A stretch of 5,430 nt of DNA from an uncultured Clostridium sp. (lineage in GTDB: Bacteria; Bacillota; Clostridia; Lachnospirales; Lachnospiraceae): positions 1 through 5,430 of the forward strand of contig UQJF01000162.1 in the NCBI GenBank assembly GCA_900541315.1, written 5' to 3'. The position numbers and the translations under genes were made by a program. The notes beneath the pieces were generated by a model, which ran no database searches, had not been told where the DNA came from, and saw nothing but the letters and a program-made list of their open reading frames with translations. Shown here one piece after another: positions 1 through 5,430 of the stretch (position 1 is its first letter; each line of letters opens with the position of its first letter).

Positions 1-3
1 GAC

Positions 4-41
4 AAAAAATCTTCTCGCAAAATCAAGTACAAAAAGATTCC
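4..41 (-). terminator. possible weak terminator downstream of coaD
   Basis: Just past the coaD stop, the minus-strand transcript could pair 41-34 (GGAATCTT) with 13-6 (AAGATTTT). An inner extension relies largely on G-U pairs, and a run of six T (9-4) overlaps and follows the stem. The position fits the end of an rsmD-coaD unit. The stem is AU- and GU-rich, and an alternative TCTCG/CGAGA pairing competes with it, so this is only a candidate. No gene is visible in bases 1-50. Confidence 0.3.
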
Positions 42-50
42 GAGAGTACA

Positions 51-542
51 TTATGCTTTTTTCATCTCATCCAGTTTTTTTCTTACCTGCTCTGCAACCA
101 TAGGATGTAAAAATTCTGCGATATCACCGTCAAATTCTGCGATTTCTTTTACAATACTGGAACTAAGATAAGAATATTTCAGATTGGTAGTTAAAAATAT
201 AGTATCGATCTCCGGTGCGATCACACGGTTGGTCTGGGCCATCTGAAGTTCATACTCGAAATCAGTGATCGCCCTTAAGCCTCTTACGATCACATTTGCA
301 TGGTTCTGGCGGACAAAATCGATCAGAAGCCCTTGAAAAGACTGTACCTCTACATTGGGAATATCAGCTGTGACCTGCTTTAAAAGCTCCACTCTTTCTT
401 CCGCTGTGAATAATGGTGATTTGGAACGGTTTCTTAAAACACCGATGATCACTTTGTCAAACATCTTAGCAGTACGCTGGATAATGTCAATATGTCCTAA
501 TGTAACCGGATCGAAACTGCCCGGATAGACTGCGACTCTCAT
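51..542 (-). CDS. coaD: phosphopantetheine adenylyltransferase
   Basis: CoaD transfers an adenylyl group from ATP to 4'-phosphopantetheine, giving dephospho-CoA and pyrophosphate. This is the penultimate step of coenzyme A synthesis, in the cytoplasm. The 163-residue length is typical of the bacterial enzyme. The nucleotidyltransferase signature is at the N-terminus: [12 protein letters not shown] at residues 6-17, with the T-x-G-H nucleotide-binding motif at 14-17. Further family features are the basic segment NRSKSPLF (38-45) with its conserved lysine, VRGLR (86-90) supplying substrate- and ATP-contacting arginines, and YLSSS (125-129), equivalent to the ISSTx motif. The ATG directly follows the rsmD stop codon and has an AAGGGGG ribosome binding site inside the rsmD 3' end. 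It is therefore almost certainly cotranscribed and translationally coupled with rsmD. Nothing is missing; assignment is secure. Confidence 0.97.
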   Translation of the reverse strand: MRVAVYPGSFDPVTLGHIDIIQRTAKMFDKVIIGVLRNRSKSPLFTAEERVELLKQVTADIPNVEVQSFQGLLIDFVRQNHANVIVRGLRAITDFEYELQMAQTNRVIAPEIDTIFLTTNLKYSYLSSSIVKEIAEFDGDIAEFLHPMVAEQVRKKLDEMKKA

Positions 543-1100
543 TTATGCCCCCTTGCCAGCAAATATATGTTTGTTGGTCTTGTATACTTTTTCTTTTATC
601 ATATGAAAGCCTGCATCAGAAAGCCAGTCAAAATCAGTCTCCTTGGAAGCTTCTATAATAATCAGGGTATCTTCTGTCACCATAGGTGAATGAGAAAGAT
701 ATTCCAAAACTCGGTTTTCAAATTCGTGGTTATATGGCGGATCCATAAAGATAATATCAAACCGCGGATTTCTTCCCTCTAATTTTTTCAGTCCTGGAAT
801 CACGTCACAGCTTAATACCAGCGCACCTTCTTCTAAATGGGTGCGGCTTAAATTTTCCCGGATACAGGAAACTGCCTCCGGATTACTCTCTACAAAAAAT
901 GCCTGTTTTGCACCCCGGCTCAAAGCCTCGATACCAATAGCTCCGCTTCCGGCAAACAGATCCAAAAATGTACAGCCCGGGATCTGGGTATTTAACATAT
1001 TAAATAAAGTTTCCTTGATCCGGTCTGTGGTAGGTCTTGTATCCATACCTTCTATTGTTTTTAAAAGCAGCCTTCTCGCGCTGCCTGCAATAACTCTCAT
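543..1100 (-). CDS. rsmD: 16S rRNA (guanine(966)-N(2))-methyltransferase
   Basis: RsmD is an S-adenosylmethionine-dependent methyltransferase. The family modifies N2 of G966 (E. coli numbering) in 16S rRNA during assembly of the small ribosomal subunit. The 185-residue protein has the expected order: MRVIAGSARR at the start, the conserved RPTTDRIKETLFNML segment (22-36), SAM-binding motif I LDLFAGSGAIGI (46-57), an acidic residue closing the next strand (VES, 70-72), and the catalytic DPPY tetrad at 120-123 typical of amino-methyltransferases. The ATG at 1100 is chosen because the protein begins at the usual family start and AGGAG lies upstream (complement of 1111-1115) with a 10-base spacer. 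The gene is first in an rsmD-coaD pair, a common Firmicute arrangement, behind a candidate sigma-A promoter at 1163-1191. Function is by family homology; assignment is secure. Confidence 0.96.
   Translation of the reverse strand: MRVIAGSARRLLLKTIEGMDTRPTTDRIKETLFNMLNTQIPGCTFLDLFAGSGAIGIEALSRGAKQAFFVESNPEAVSCIRENLSRTHLEEGALVLSCDVIPGLKKLEGRNPRFDIIFMDPPYNHEFENRVLEYLSHSPMVTEDTLIIIEASKETDFDWLSDAGFHMIKEKVYKTNKHIFAGKGA
548..554 (-). promoter_or_regulatory. coaD ribosome binding site within rsmD
   Basis: The minus strand reads AAGGGGG here, five bases before the coaD ATG and inside the last codons of rsmD. Because the rsmD TAA and the coaD ATG are directly adjacent, this site supports coupled re-initiation and fixes the coaD start. 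Confidence 0.7.
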
Positions 1101-1162
1101 GTACTATAAGCTCCTGTATGAGCAGTTCAGATCATTCTTCTGCTCTGTTTTCATTCCCAACA

Positions 1163-1191
1163 AGTATAATATGAAAATTTACTTAATACAA
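1163..1191 (-). promoter_or_regulatory. candidate sigma-A promoter for rsmD-coaD
   Basis: On the minus strand, TTGTAT (complement of 1186-1191) is followed after exactly 17 bases by TATACT (complement of 1163-1168). These are close to the TTGACA and TATAAT consensus with ideal spacing. The predicted start lies near 1156, giving a leader of about 55 bases before the rsmD ATG. It is the best vegetative promoter match in the 237-base divergent spacer 1101-1337. Seen by motif only. Confidence 0.55.
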
Positions 1192-1242
1192 GGTTTTTTT
1201 GTGGATTTTGCATTTTTTAACAATTTACGCAGAACCTTCTAG

Positions 1243-1270
1243 TGTATTATCTTAAGATGGTCACATACTA
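1243..1270 (+). promoter_or_regulatory. candidate sigma-G (forespore) promoter of the spore protein gene
   Basis: CATACTA at 1264-1270 is a perfect match to the -10 element I know for sigma-G (and related sigma-F) promoters of spore protein genes. The best -35 candidate is TGTATT at 1243-1248, resembling TGNATA. The intervening 15 bases are shorter than the usual 17-18. Location fits, about 67 bases upstream of the spore protein start. The -10 call is fairly strong; the -35 call is uncertain. Confidence 0.55.
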
Positions 1271-1289
1271 AGAACGTAACAAACAACAG

Positions 1290-1309
1290 GCTCTTAAAAA
1301 CAAAAGAGC
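1290..1309 (+). other. small hairpin in the spore protein leader
   Basis: GCTCTT (1290-1295) can pair with AAGAGC (1304-1309) around an A-rich 8-base loop. It sits between the predicted transcription start and the ribosome binding site, ending 12 bases before the latter. A competing 12-base palindrome, AAAGAGCTCTTT (1303-1314), overlaps its 3' arm. It may stabilise the leader of a spore mRNA, but no function can be shown. Confidence 0.3.
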
Positions 1310-1321
1310 TCTTTCTCAATT

Positions 1322-1328
1322 AAGGAGG
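1322..1328 (+). promoter_or_regulatory. strong ribosome binding site of the spore protein gene
   Basis: AAGGAGG, a full match to the 16S rRNA 3' end, lies nine bases before the ATG at 1338 and fixes that start. Its strength suits a protein made in very large amounts in the forespore. Confidence 0.85.
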
Positions 1329-1337
1329 CGTTTTATT

Positions 1338-1541
1338 ATGTCTAACAACACAAACAAAACAAACGTACCTGAAGCAAAGGAAGCCATGGACCGCTTTAAA
1401 ATGGAGGTAGCTAACGAACTGGGAGTACCTTTAAGCAACGGCTACAACGGCAACCTTACCTCTGCACAGAATGGTTCTGTTGGTGGCTATATGGTCAAAA
1501 AAATGATTGAGAACCAGGAACGCCAGATGGCAGGTAAATAA
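1338..1541 (+). CDS. alpha/beta-type small acid-soluble spore protein
   Basis: Proteins of this family coat DNA in the dormant spore, shift it toward an A-like form that resists UV and chemical damage, and are degraded at germination as an amino acid source. The 67-residue length is typical. Residues 21-30 (KMEVANELGV) match the first family signature, which contains the germination protease (GPR) site; cleavage is expected between E23 and V24. NGYNGNL (34-40) and QNGSVGGYMVKKMI (44-57) match the conserved DNA-binding core and second signature. The N-terminus is rich in Asn, Thr and Lys and is variable in the family. The gene stands alone on the plus strand, with a sigma-G-like -10 element upstream and a strong terminator downstream, implying a monocistronic, sporulation-specific transcript. 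The genome probably carries paralogues, so no individual ssp symbol is given. Confidence 0.96.
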   Translation: MSNNTNKTNVPEAKEAMDRFKMEVANELGVPLSNGYNGNLTSAQNGSVGGYMVKKMIENQERQMAGK

Positions 1542-1558
1542 AACTCCTTAAGGCAGGA

Positions 1559-1602
1559 AAAGATCACCCCAGGCAGAATCACTTCTGTCCGGGGTGATCT
1601 TT
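1559..1602. terminator. strong, probably bidirectional terminator between convergent genes
   Basis: AAAGATCACCCC (1559-1570) pairs perfectly with GGGGTGATCTTT (1591-1602). After one A/C mismatch the stem continues as GGCAGAA/TTCTGTC (1572-1578 with 1583-1589, including one wobble) to a TCAC tetraloop (1579-1582). On the plus strand it is followed by TCTTTG-type U-rich sequence, ending the spore protein transcript. On the minus strand the stem ends in a run of four T, so it may also end the isomerase transcript, whose stop codon is at 1630. Confidence 0.88.
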
Positions 1603-1629
1603 CTTTGTAGTTCTATTATTTTTATATGA

Positions 1630-2718
1630 CTATTCGCTCTTAGGTCCATGCATTTTTAATATTTTTATCTTTTCATCTTCCACGTTTGTTATGCAATATT
1701 TTTCTTTACCTGCAGGTACAAAAAACTGGGAATTTCTTTCAATCTGATACTCTTTTGTTTCTGTTTTCAAAATTCCCTTACCAGATAAAACATAAAGACA
1801 GGAAAATACCTCCTCTTCCTCAAATTCCTTTGTTTCTCCCATCTCAACTGTGTGCTGTTCCATTTGAAAACAGGGCGTACTGTCATATCCCACCAGACAC
1901 TGTCCGCCATTTTCCAAAGACTGCTCTTTAATGCAGGCATCTTCCCTCGTAGCAGCTTCACCTGCTCCTGTATAATGAAAACACTCAAACATTTTTTCAA
2001 ATCCCAGCCCCTGGTGGCACATGCTATCGTCAATGGTATAACCAGACGGTGTCACTTTTTCTACACGAATAGTATAATCTGTAGGCTCCTGGATCTCGAT
2101 CAGAGTGCAGCCTGCTCCGATGGCATGAGGAACGCCTCCTTTTACCAGATAAGTTTCTCCCGGCTTTACTTCCAGGCAGTTCATCAGTCCTAACATCCGA
2201 TCGTAATCCTGTTCAAAAAAGCATTTTTCCCACTCTTTTCTGGTGATTCCTTCTTTAAATCCCAGATAAAGACACGGCTTTTCCTCGCAGTCTTCTCTTG
2301 TATTTAAAATATGCCAGCATTCTGTTTTTCCAAAAGGACTTCCAAAAAGTCGTTTTGCTGTTTCCCGGTCCGGATGCACCTGGACTGTAAGACGTTCTTT
2401 GCTGTCGATCATTTTGATAAGAACACCAGGTGTATTACCCCAGGTCTCTACATGCTTTTTTCCCAGTATCTCTTCCGGATCAGAGTCTATATACTCTTTT
2501 AATGTTTTTTCATCATATTCTCCCCCTGCAATTTTACAAAGACCTTCCACAATCTCTTCCCGCCCAGCATTAAAAGCCCTTGTTACAGAATACATCCATT
2601 CTTCCGGGAAATGGCTGTCTTCTGCTTTTTCATCACCATGGATCTTTCCGATCTCTCTTCCCCCAAGATAAGTTCTCCACACTCTTTCGCCTAATACGCA
2701 AACAGGTTCTCTTTTCAT
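1630..2718 (-). CDS. manA: type I mannose-6-phosphate isomerase, divergent cupin-fold form
   Basis: Enzymes of this family interconvert mannose 6-phosphate and fructose 6-phosphate using zinc in a cupin fold. The metal-site pattern is complete: Q113 and H115 in TVQVHPD (111-117), E133 in FGKTECWH (129-136), and H198 in KGGVPHAIGAG (193-203). IEIQEPTDYTIRVE (207-220) carries the expected catalytic arginine, R218. A second cupin-like region spans about 300-345 (FSCLYVLSGKG, then FFVPAGKEKYCI). At 362 residues it is longer than the roughly 315-residue Bacillus-type ManA. The usual IWGG near the N-terminus is replaced by VWRTYLGG (13-20), and the GExW segment by FPEEWMYSVTRAFNAG (37-52), so it belongs to a divergent subgroup and its substrate is less certain. 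Cysteine is frequent. The ATG is supported by AAAAGGAG nine bases upstream. It lies downstream of recG and the fructokinase-like gene but behind a terminator, and I see no convincing promoter of its own. Confidence 0.82.
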   Translation of the reverse strand: MKREPVCVLGERVWRTYLGGREIGKIHGDEKAEDSHFPEEWMYSVTRAFNAGREEIVEGLCKIAGGEYDEKTLKEYIDSDPEEILGKKHVETWGNTPGVLIKMIDSKERLTVQVHPDRETAKRLFGSPFGKTECWHILNTREDCEEKPCLYLGFKEGITRKEWEKCFFEQDYDRMLGLMNCLEVKPGETYLVKGGVPHAIGAGCTLIEIQEPTDYTIRVEKVTPSGYTIDDSMCHQGLGFEKMFECFHYTGAGEAATREDACIKEQSLENGGQCLVGYDSTPCFQMEQHTVEMGETKEFEEEEVFSCLYVLSGKGILKTETKEYQIERNSQFFVPAGKEKYCITNVEDEKIKILKMHGPKSE

Positions 2719-2727
2719 CTTTCACTT

Positions 2728-2735
2728 CTCCTTTT
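2728..2735 (-). promoter_or_regulatory. ribosome binding site of the isomerase gene
   Basis: The minus strand reads AAAAGGAG nine bases before the ATG at 2718, within a purine-rich leader of about 50 bases. It supports the chosen start. No in-frame alternative start upstream has comparable support. Confidence 0.75.
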
Positions 2736-2785
2736 CCATTTTTTCTTTTATTTTTATTCATTTTTCATTCTTCTACATTGAGCAT

Positions 2786-2828
2786 AAAAAATCGTCAGAT
2801 TTTTCAAGCAGTAAATCCAACGATTTTT
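2786..2828 (-). terminator. intrinsic terminator after recG
   Basis: In the minus-strand RNA, AAAAATCGT (complement of 2820-2828) pairs with ACGATTTTT (complement of 2787-2795). The helix continues through two G-U wobbles and five Watson-Crick pairs (complements of 2817-2813 and 2798-2802) to a loop of about 10 bases, and a six-T run ends the structure. The wobble positions become C/A mismatches in a plus-strand RNA, so the element looks specific to transcripts arriving from recG. It begins 18 bases after the recG stop. Confidence 0.75.
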
Positions 2829-2846
2829 CTTCTAAATATATGATCT

Positions 2847-4904
2847 TTACAGATTCAGCTTCTCATACCGCTCACCTAAATATAAATCTATCTGGCGCTT
2901 TAATTCCAGATGTTCCTCTTTTTCCAGCTCCGGATCATCATCCAGTATCTCATTGACTTCTTCTGAAACCTGCTTTAACAGATTGGCATCTGTAAATACA
3001 TCGCCAATGCGGAATTCCAGGGCGCCGCTCTGACGCACACCAAAAATATCTCCCGGGCCACGAAGTTTCAGATCTTCTGACGCAATATAAAAGCCGTCAT
3101 TGGACCGGTTTAAGATATCCAGCCGTTCCATGGTATCTTTTCCGCCGGAACCATTGACCATGATACAATAAGACTGGTGGCTGCCACGGCCTACACGGCC
3201 TCTTAACTGGTGAAGCTGTGCCAGACCAAATCGTTCTGCATTTTCGATCATCATTACCGTAGCATTTGGCACATTTACTCCAACCTCGATAACCGTAGTT
3301 GATACAAGGATCTGGATCTCACCGGCCGCAAACCGTTCCATGATCTTGTTTTTCTCCTTTGCCTTCATTTTTCCATGAAGATACTCTACGTTAATGGTCT
3401 CCGGCAGTGCATTTCGCAGTGTCTTTGAATAATCCAGAACATTTTCCCCTTCGATCATCTCACTGGCTTCTACCATAGGACAGATCACATACGCCTGGCG
3501 GCCTGCTTCCACCTGTTTCTCTATAAAAGCATAAGCTTTGGAACGGTAACTGGTATCTACTACGCAGTTTTTAATTACCTGACGGTCTGCAGGAAGCTCA
3601 TCGATCACTGAAATATCCAGATCCCCATATAAAATAATAGCCAGTGTACGCGGGATAGGAGTTGCACTCATAACCAATACATGAGGAGTTTCCCCTTTTT
3701 CACTTAAAAGTTCCCTCTGCCCAACACCAAACCGGTGCTGTTCATCAGTGATCACCAGTGCCAGCTTATCGTAGATCACCTTTTCCTGGATCAGCGCATG
3801 TGTACCGATAATAATATCTGCCTCATGGGAAGCTGTTTTTTCATAAGCAATACGTTTTTCTCTGGCTGTCATGGATCCTGTGATCAGAACCACTTTTTTA
3901 TCAATGCCGCAGTTTTCAAACATCTTCGTAATGGACTCAAAATGCTGTCTTGCCAGTACTTCCGTAGGCACCATAAGAGCGCCCTGGTATCCATTCTCTG
4001 CAGCTGCAAGGAGCGCCAGAATAGCAATGACCGTCTTACCGGAACCAACATCACCCTGAACCAGCCGGTTCATCACACAGCCTTTTTCCAGATCTGAAAA
4101 TACCTCCTGTAAGGTACGCTCCTGGGCAGAGGTAAGTGCATAGGGCAGCGACTCCTTTAAGTGTCTGGTCTCTTCCCCCGGGCAGATCACAAACTCTGTT
4201 TTCTTTCCTTCCCTGCTTTCCTTTAACCGGCGTACTCCTACCAGGAACATAAAAAACTCGTCAAATACAAGGCGTTTTCTGGCAAATAAAAGTTCTTTCT
4301 GGTCTCTTGGAAAATGAATATGTTCTAAGGCATAATTGATCTCTGCAAGTTCATATTTTCTGCGTAAAAAAGCAGGCATATACTCCCTCTTCATCTGCCT
4401 GTTTTCCAATGCCTGTTTTTCTGCTTTTACAATGGTCTTATTGCTAAGTCCTCTTGTCTGTCCATACACCGGCTGCATGGCATCGACCACATTGGCATAC
4501 GCCTCTTCTGTAAATACCTCCGGCTGTTCCATCATCAGCCGGCCTCGTTTTCGTACCACTTTTCCCCGGAATACATACATCTGGCCGCTTTTAATGTTGG
4601 CCCGCATATAAGGCATGTTATACCAGGCTAATTGCAAAGTGCCAGTCATATCCCGGACATAAGCCGATACCATCTGGATCTTTCCTGTACGCAGAAGGTC
4701 CGGCGGCTTTGGAAGGGCGGCTGCCACACTCATGACCATCTGTTCTTTTAACTGGCCTACAGGCACCGCTGTTTCATAAGTGTCGTAAGCTCTTGGATAA
4801 TAGGAAAGAAGGTCATCAATTGTGATGACCCCCAGCTTTTCAAATAATTTTCCGGTTTTCTCTCCGATCCCTTTAAGGGAACTTATAGGTTCACTGCTGC
4901 TCAT
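2847..4904 (-). CDS. recG: ATP-dependent DNA helicase RecG
   Basis: RecG is a superfamily 2 double-strand DNA translocase that remodels stalled replication forks, R-loops and Holliday junctions. At 685 residues it is full length. The N-terminal wedge with an OB-like fold covers about 45-135. Helicase motifs follow in order: TSAQ (258-261), Walker A GDVGSGKT (284-291), PTEVLARQH (313-321), the DEQH box (387-390), MSATPIPRT (412-420), VSTTVIEVGVNVPNA (534-548) and QLRGRVGRG (566-574). The TRG-type translocation segment, LKLRGPGDIFGVRQSG (612-627), is intact. The start codon overlaps the stop of the upstream sugar kinase as ATGA. Only a weak AGG lies in the usual ribosome binding site position, so translational coupling to the kinase gene is likely. 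A terminator follows the stop codon. No damage is seen. Confidence 0.98.
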   Translation of the reverse strand: MSSSEPISSLKGIGEKTGKLFEKLGVITIDDLLSYYPRAYDTYETAVPVGQLKEQMVMSVAAALPKPPDLLRTGKIQMVSAYVRDMTGTLQLAWYNMPYMRANIKSGQMYVFRGKVVRKRGRLMMEQPEVFTEEAYANVVDAMQPVYGQTRGLSNKTIVKAEKQALENRQMKREYMPAFLRRKYELAEINYALEHIHFPRDQKELLFARKRLVFDEFFMFLVGVRRLKESREGKKTEFVICPGEETRHLKESLPYALTSAQERTLQEVFSDLEKGCVMNRLVQGDVGSGKTVIAILALLAAAENGYQGALMVPTEVLARQHFESITKMFENCGIDKKVVLITGSMTAREKRIAYEKTASHEADIIIGTHALIQEKVIYDKLALVITDEQHRFGVGQRELLSEKGETPHVLVMSATPIPRTLAIILYGDLDISVIDELPADRQVIKNCVVDTSYRSKAYAFIEKQVEAGRQAYVICPMVEASEMIEGENVLDYSKTLRNALPETINVEYLHGKMKAKEKNKIMERFAAGEIQILVSTTVIEVGVNVPNATVMMIENAERFGLAQLHQLRGRVGRGSHQSYCIMVNGSGGKDTMERLDILNRSNDGFYIASEDLKLRGPGDIFGVRQSGALEFRIGDVFTDANLLKQVSEEVNEILDDDPELEKEEHLELKRQIDLYLGERYEKLNL

Positions 4905-5382
4905 TTCTTTGCCTGTTCCAGAGCATTTAAACCTAATTTAATTGCGCCCATGATGCCCTGATCGTCATGAAGACTTGCAGGAACAATGTAATTATCAATA
5001 TCCTGTAATTCTTTGGTGTTGATATAGCCAGCTACCATATCTTTTACTTTCTCACGGATCAGTGGGAACAGCTGCTCCTGATGCATAACGCCACCGCCTA
5101 AAATGATCTTCTGCGGAGAAAGGATCATAATATAATCTGTAAGTGCTTGTGCAATATAATAGCTTTCAATCTCCCAGACTTTCTCATCATTTTTTAATTC
5201 AATGGCTTTCTTTCCCCATCTTGCCTCAATAGAAGGACCGCTTGCAAAACCTTCAAAACAATTCGGATGACTTGGGCAGATACAGCCATTCTTATCTTCC
5301 GGATGGCGGTTTAACAGGATATGTCCTCCTTCCGGGTGGAGCATACCATGAAGAAGACCACCATTTACCCATACACCTACAC
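4901..5382 (-). CDS. ROK-family sugar kinase, fructokinase-like, N-terminus missing at the contig end
   Basis: ROK kinases phosphorylate free sugars with ATP; the subgroup most like this one makes fructose 6-phosphate. About 159 C-terminal residues are present, starting GVGVWVNGGLLHG and continuing through Met at 5344. The full family length is near 290-300, so roughly the first 130-140 residues are lost, including the N-terminal ATP-binding loop and the catalytic aspartate. Visible features are the TGxG-type loop region, HPEGGH, and a zinc-binding pattern ICPSHPNCFEG (C-x2-H-x3-C form) followed by SGPSIEARWG, as in Bacillus fructokinases of the YdhR/GmuE type. KIILGGGVM near the C-terminus is the usual ROK ATP-site loop. 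The Met at 5344 is internal, not the true start: homologous sequence continues upstream until adapter begins. The stop overlaps the recG start by four bases. Fructose preference is inferred from subgroup resemblance. Confidence 0.88.
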
Positions 5383-5430
5383 CTGTCTCTTATACACATC
5401 TCCGAGCCCACGAGACGGAGCTACATCTCG
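5383..5430 (+). other. Illumina Nextera adapter contamination, not genomic
   Basis: CTGTCTCTTATACACATCT at 5383-5401 is the 19-base Tn5 mosaic end used in Nextera libraries. It is followed by CCGAGCCCACGAGAC (5402-5416), the read 2 adapter arm. GGAGCTAC (5417-5424) fits an i7 index, which I recall as Nextera XT N718, and ATCTCG (5425-5430) begins the P7 flow-cell sequence. This order is exact and is produced by read-through of a short insert. The genomic boundary is uncertain by a few bases, since the first adapter bases may by chance match the genome. Confidence 0.98.

Noticed and set aside
841..1242. Plus-strand open reading frame of 133 codons opposite the rsmD 5' half and upstream spacer
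   Set aside because: It lies mostly antisense to a clear methyltransferase gene, has no recognisable domain, and its tail runs through an AT-rich promoter region.
1767..2033. Second minus-strand reading frame within the isomerase gene
   Set aside because: It overlaps the cupin C-terminal part of the isomerase in another frame and shows no family features.
2719..2784. Mini reading frames in the isomerase leader (for example MLNVEE and MEKEK)
   Set aside because: They lack ribosome binding sites and arise easily in A-rich sequence. None shows a run of regulatory codons or attenuator pairing.
2719..2786. Promoter for the isomerase gene just after the recG terminator
   Set aside because: The best combination (TTGAAA, 15-base spacer, TATGCT) has poor spacing and overlaps the terminator stem. 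The region is A-rich, so weak matches are expected by chance.
3735..4097. Plus-strand open reading frame of 120 codons inside recG
   Set aside because: It is antisense to the conserved RecG helicase motifs, has no ribosome binding site, and its composition follows from the recG codons.
1..5382. CRISPR arrays, tRNA or rRNA genes, riboswitches, insertion sequences
   Set aside because: No repeat-spacer periodicity, tRNA cloverleaf, rRNA segment, transposase or recognisable riboswitch core was seen. Apart from the spacers described, the window is filled by coding sequence.
5383..5401. Tn5 mosaic end suggesting a real transposon end
   Set aside because: It is followed directly by the Nextera read 2 arm, an index and the P7 start, not by IS50 sequence.

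Overview
The window looks like a contig end from a low-to-moderate-GC, endospore-forming Firmicute, most likely a clostridial gut-type lineage such as Lachnospiraceae. The basis is an alpha/beta-type small acid-soluble spore protein gene, strong AAGGAGG-type ribosome binding sites, and housekeeping proteins (CoaD, RsmD, RecG) of clostridial character. The family-level placement is inference. The last 48 bases are not biological: they are Illumina Nextera adapter sequence.

Layout, left to right. Positions 51-1100 (minus strand) hold rsmD followed directly by coaD, with no bases between the rsmD stop and the coaD start; a sigma-A-like promoter lies upstream at 1163-1191. The divergent spacer 1101-1337 also carries the leader of a plus-strand spore protein gene (1338-1541) with a sigma-G-type -10 element. 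A strong, probably bidirectional hairpin terminator (1559-1602) separates this gene from the convergent minus-strand gene at 1630-2718, a divergent type I mannose-6-phosphate isomerase. Next comes a 128-base spacer with a strand-specific terminator, then recG (2847-4904). The recG start overlaps by four bases (ATGA) the stop of a ROK-family, fructokinase-like sugar kinase. That kinase is cut off at its N-terminal side by the contig end at about 5382.

How the genes work together. RsmD (16S rRNA methylation), CoaD (coenzyme A synthesis) and RecG (fork and recombination repair) are housekeeping genes often found near each other in Firmicutes. Here two sugar genes flank recG: a fructokinase-like kinase, which would make fructose 6-phosphate, and a mannose-6-phosphate isomerase, which would interconvert it with mannose 6-phosphate. 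The spore protein gene is a separate, sporulation-timed unit between the two minus-strand blocks.

I found no undescribed biological system. The points most worth a second look are the adapter contamination and the false short kinase gene it creates, the divergent isomerase, the kinase-recG-isomerase arrangement, and the short spacing of the candidate sigma-G promoter.
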